This document shows positions 63,073 through 64,000 of a stretch of DNA of 64,000 nt, piece by piece (the first letter of the stretch is position 1; every line of letters begins with the position of its first letter). The notes below the pieces were generated by a model. It did no database searches, had not been told where the DNA came from, and saw nothing but the letters and a program-made list of their open reading frames with translations. The translations under genes and the position numbers were made by a program. Origin of the DNA: Aquimarina sp. TRL1 (GTDB lineage Bacteria; Bacteroidota; Bacteroidia; Flavobacteriales; Flavobacteriaceae); assembly GCF_013365535.1 (NCBI RefSeq), contig NZ_CP053590.1, positions 3,276,501-3,340,500 of the forward strand, read 5' to 3'.

Positions 63073-63755
63073 TGGAGCATAAAACTAAAAGAGAAATTAT
63101 CATTACGGGAGATGGTTCAGTAACGATTCATCTTCCCGAAATTAATGAACAGTATCATTCCAAACACGGAGCTATCAATGAAGCAAAACACGTATTTATT
63201 AAAAGTGGGCTTCAGTATATATGGGAAAAAGAAAAAAAGGAGGAAACAGCCATTCTGGAAATAGGTTTTGGAACAGGGCTTAACGCATTTATTACGTTTT
63301 TAGAAAGTAAAAAAAGCGGGAAAGCAATCCAGTATGTTGGAATTGAGGCGTATCCTGTACTAATGGATGAAATTGAGAAACTAAATTATGCTCAACAATT
63401 AGAAGCCCTTCATGAACAGGCTACTTTTATGAGCCTTCATGAATGTGAGTGGGAAAAAGAAAAAAAAGTATCAGATACTTTTTCTTTGACTAAAAAACAA
63501 ATGTTGTTTGGCGATATAAAAGATGTAGCGTCGTATGATTTGATTTATTTTGATGCCTTTGGAGCGAGAGTACAACCAGAGTTGTGGACAGTTCAGATTT
63601 TCGAAATAATGTTTGCAGCCTTACGGGATGGAGGTGTTTTGGTCACCTATGCAGCCAAAGGAAGTGTAAGAAGAGCAATGGAAGAAGTAGGTTTTTCGGT
63701 AGAAAGACTGCCAGGACCTCCTGGTAAGAGAGAAATGTTACGGGCTGTAAAATAA
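63072..63755 (+). CDS. mnmD: tRNA 5-methylaminomethyl-2-thiouridine(34) methyltransferase MnmD
   Basis: The 227-residue SAM-dependent enzyme makes the last methylation at U34 of some tRNAs (nm5s2U to mnm5s2U). It is the stand-alone form without the MnmC oxidase domain. Motifs: ETAILEIGFGTGLNAFITFL (SAM loop), the DUF752 motif DLIYFDAFGARVQPELW, and VTYAAKGSVRRAMEEVGF with a C-terminal LPGPPGKREMLRA. Overlaps the DUF4920 gene by one base. Confidence 0.9.
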   Translation: MEHKTKREIIITGDGSVTIHLPEINEQYHSKHGAINEAKHVFIKSGLQYIWEKEKKEETAILEIGFGTGLNAFITFLESKKSGKAIQYVGIEAYPVLMDEIEKLNYAQQLEALHEQATFMSLHECEWEKEKKVSDTFSLTKKQMLFGDIKDVASYDLIYFDAFGARVQPELWTVQIFEIMFAALRDGGVLVTYAAKGSVRRAMEEVGFSVERLPGPPGKREMLRAVK

Positions 63756-63863
63756 TATTTTTTACAGATAGCTTGTCTTCAGAAGAATTGTGTTAAACCT
63801 ATAATAAAGAGGCAGCTTTTCATAAAAGGAAGTAGTATTTTTACTCAACTTTAACTTAACTTA

Positions 63864-64000
63864 ATGAGGATTCTAATTACTGGAGCTACGGGGTTGGTCG
63901 GTCAGGAAATTGTGAGGTTATGCCATGATTCAGGGATGGATGTGAATTATCTTACCACGAGTAAAAATAAAATAAAGACTGGAAAAGAAAATTATCAGGG
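63864..64000 (+). CDS. NAD-dependent epimerase-like protein, TIGR01777 type (partial)
   Basis: The first 45 codons of a gene cut by the window end. MRILITGATGLVGQEIVRLC is a Rossmann start with GATGLVG (GxxGxxG), as in the TIGR01777/YfcH group of SDR proteins. The remainder is missing, so substrate and domain layout cannot be judged. Confidence 0.75.
   Translation, partial: MRILITGATGLVGQEIVRLCHDSGMDVNYLTTSKNKIKTGKENYQ

Noticed and set aside
1..64000. CRISPR array
   Set aside because: The repeats seen are 70-170 bp palindromes separated by genes; no short regularly spaced repeats and no cas genes.
1..64000. tRNA or rRNA genes
   Set aside because: Apart from the tmRNA T-arm at 28375-28400 I found no tRNA-like cloverleaf or rRNA segment; a dedicated scan could still find one.

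Overview
The window is AT-rich chromosomal DNA from a Bacteroidota bacterium, most likely a marine Flavobacteriaceae member. A genus such as Aquimarina is only a guess. Support comes from the tmRNA tag GENNYALAA, promoters of the TTTG / TAnnTTTG type, and families typical of the group: Lacal_2735, DUF4197, DUF4374, DUF4920, a fused IcmF mutase, a TonB-linked lipoprotein, and many short lipoproteins with an SxC or similar lipobox.

Left third (about 0.7-21.2 kb): an accessory region. Nearly all genes lie on the minus strand, are small and functionally unrelated (DUF6265-like, SUKH/SMI1, YwqG-like, CrtA-like, TPR, HNH, GNAT, LA2681-type HEPN, YD-repeat, DUF2314 and a coiled-coil protein), and are separated by repeated, imperfectly palindromic spacers. 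The same spacer families (A, about 170 bp; B, about 70 bp) follow unrelated genes. Several spacers end in cores resembling integron attC boxes (GTTAGGT, GTTGAGT, GTTAAGC, GTTGTGC). A 142-bp inverted-repeat mini-element sits at the same place inside three of the family A copies. Several genes are broken by single stops or frameshifts or lack an N-terminus. At the right edge (about 21.0-21.2 kb) is a decayed tyrosine-recombinase C-terminus that has lost catalytic residues. I read this as an integron-like cassette array without a working integrase. Inside it, an AraC regulator, a VOC lipoprotein and an unusual beta-lactamase-like/alpha-beta-hydrolase fusion form a coherent three-gene unit.

Middle (about 22-36 kb): an ordinary chromosome. 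It holds a GNAT gene, a TonB receptor plus DUF4374 lipoprotein beside a divergent LytS/LytTR pair, ssrA (tmRNA), a saccharopine/alanine dehydrogenase-like enzyme, pyrF, a BtuF-like binding protein, Lacal_2735 and DUF4197 proteins, a BlaI/BlaR1-type pair with tandem operator dyads, and purU.

Right half (36-64 kb): a fused acyl-CoA mutase (icmF), a PLAT-like lipoprotein, a 7TMR-DISM histidine kinase with its LytTR regulator, an Lrp regulator with a membrane HTH protein and an AGCS alanine symporter, and a DUF418 protein. Next come a 33-residue metallothionein-like peptide before a SigZ-type sigma factor, and three copies of a candidate structured RNA with intrinsic terminators. The rest is an MFS transporter, a DUF1684 protein and crcB, an SRPBCC/GyrI-like protein, an M49 peptidase, a NarL-type two-component system, a MazG-like enzyme, ilvE, a DUF4920 protein with mnmD, and the start of a sugar-epimerase-like gene. 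Most transcription units end in clear hairpin terminators.
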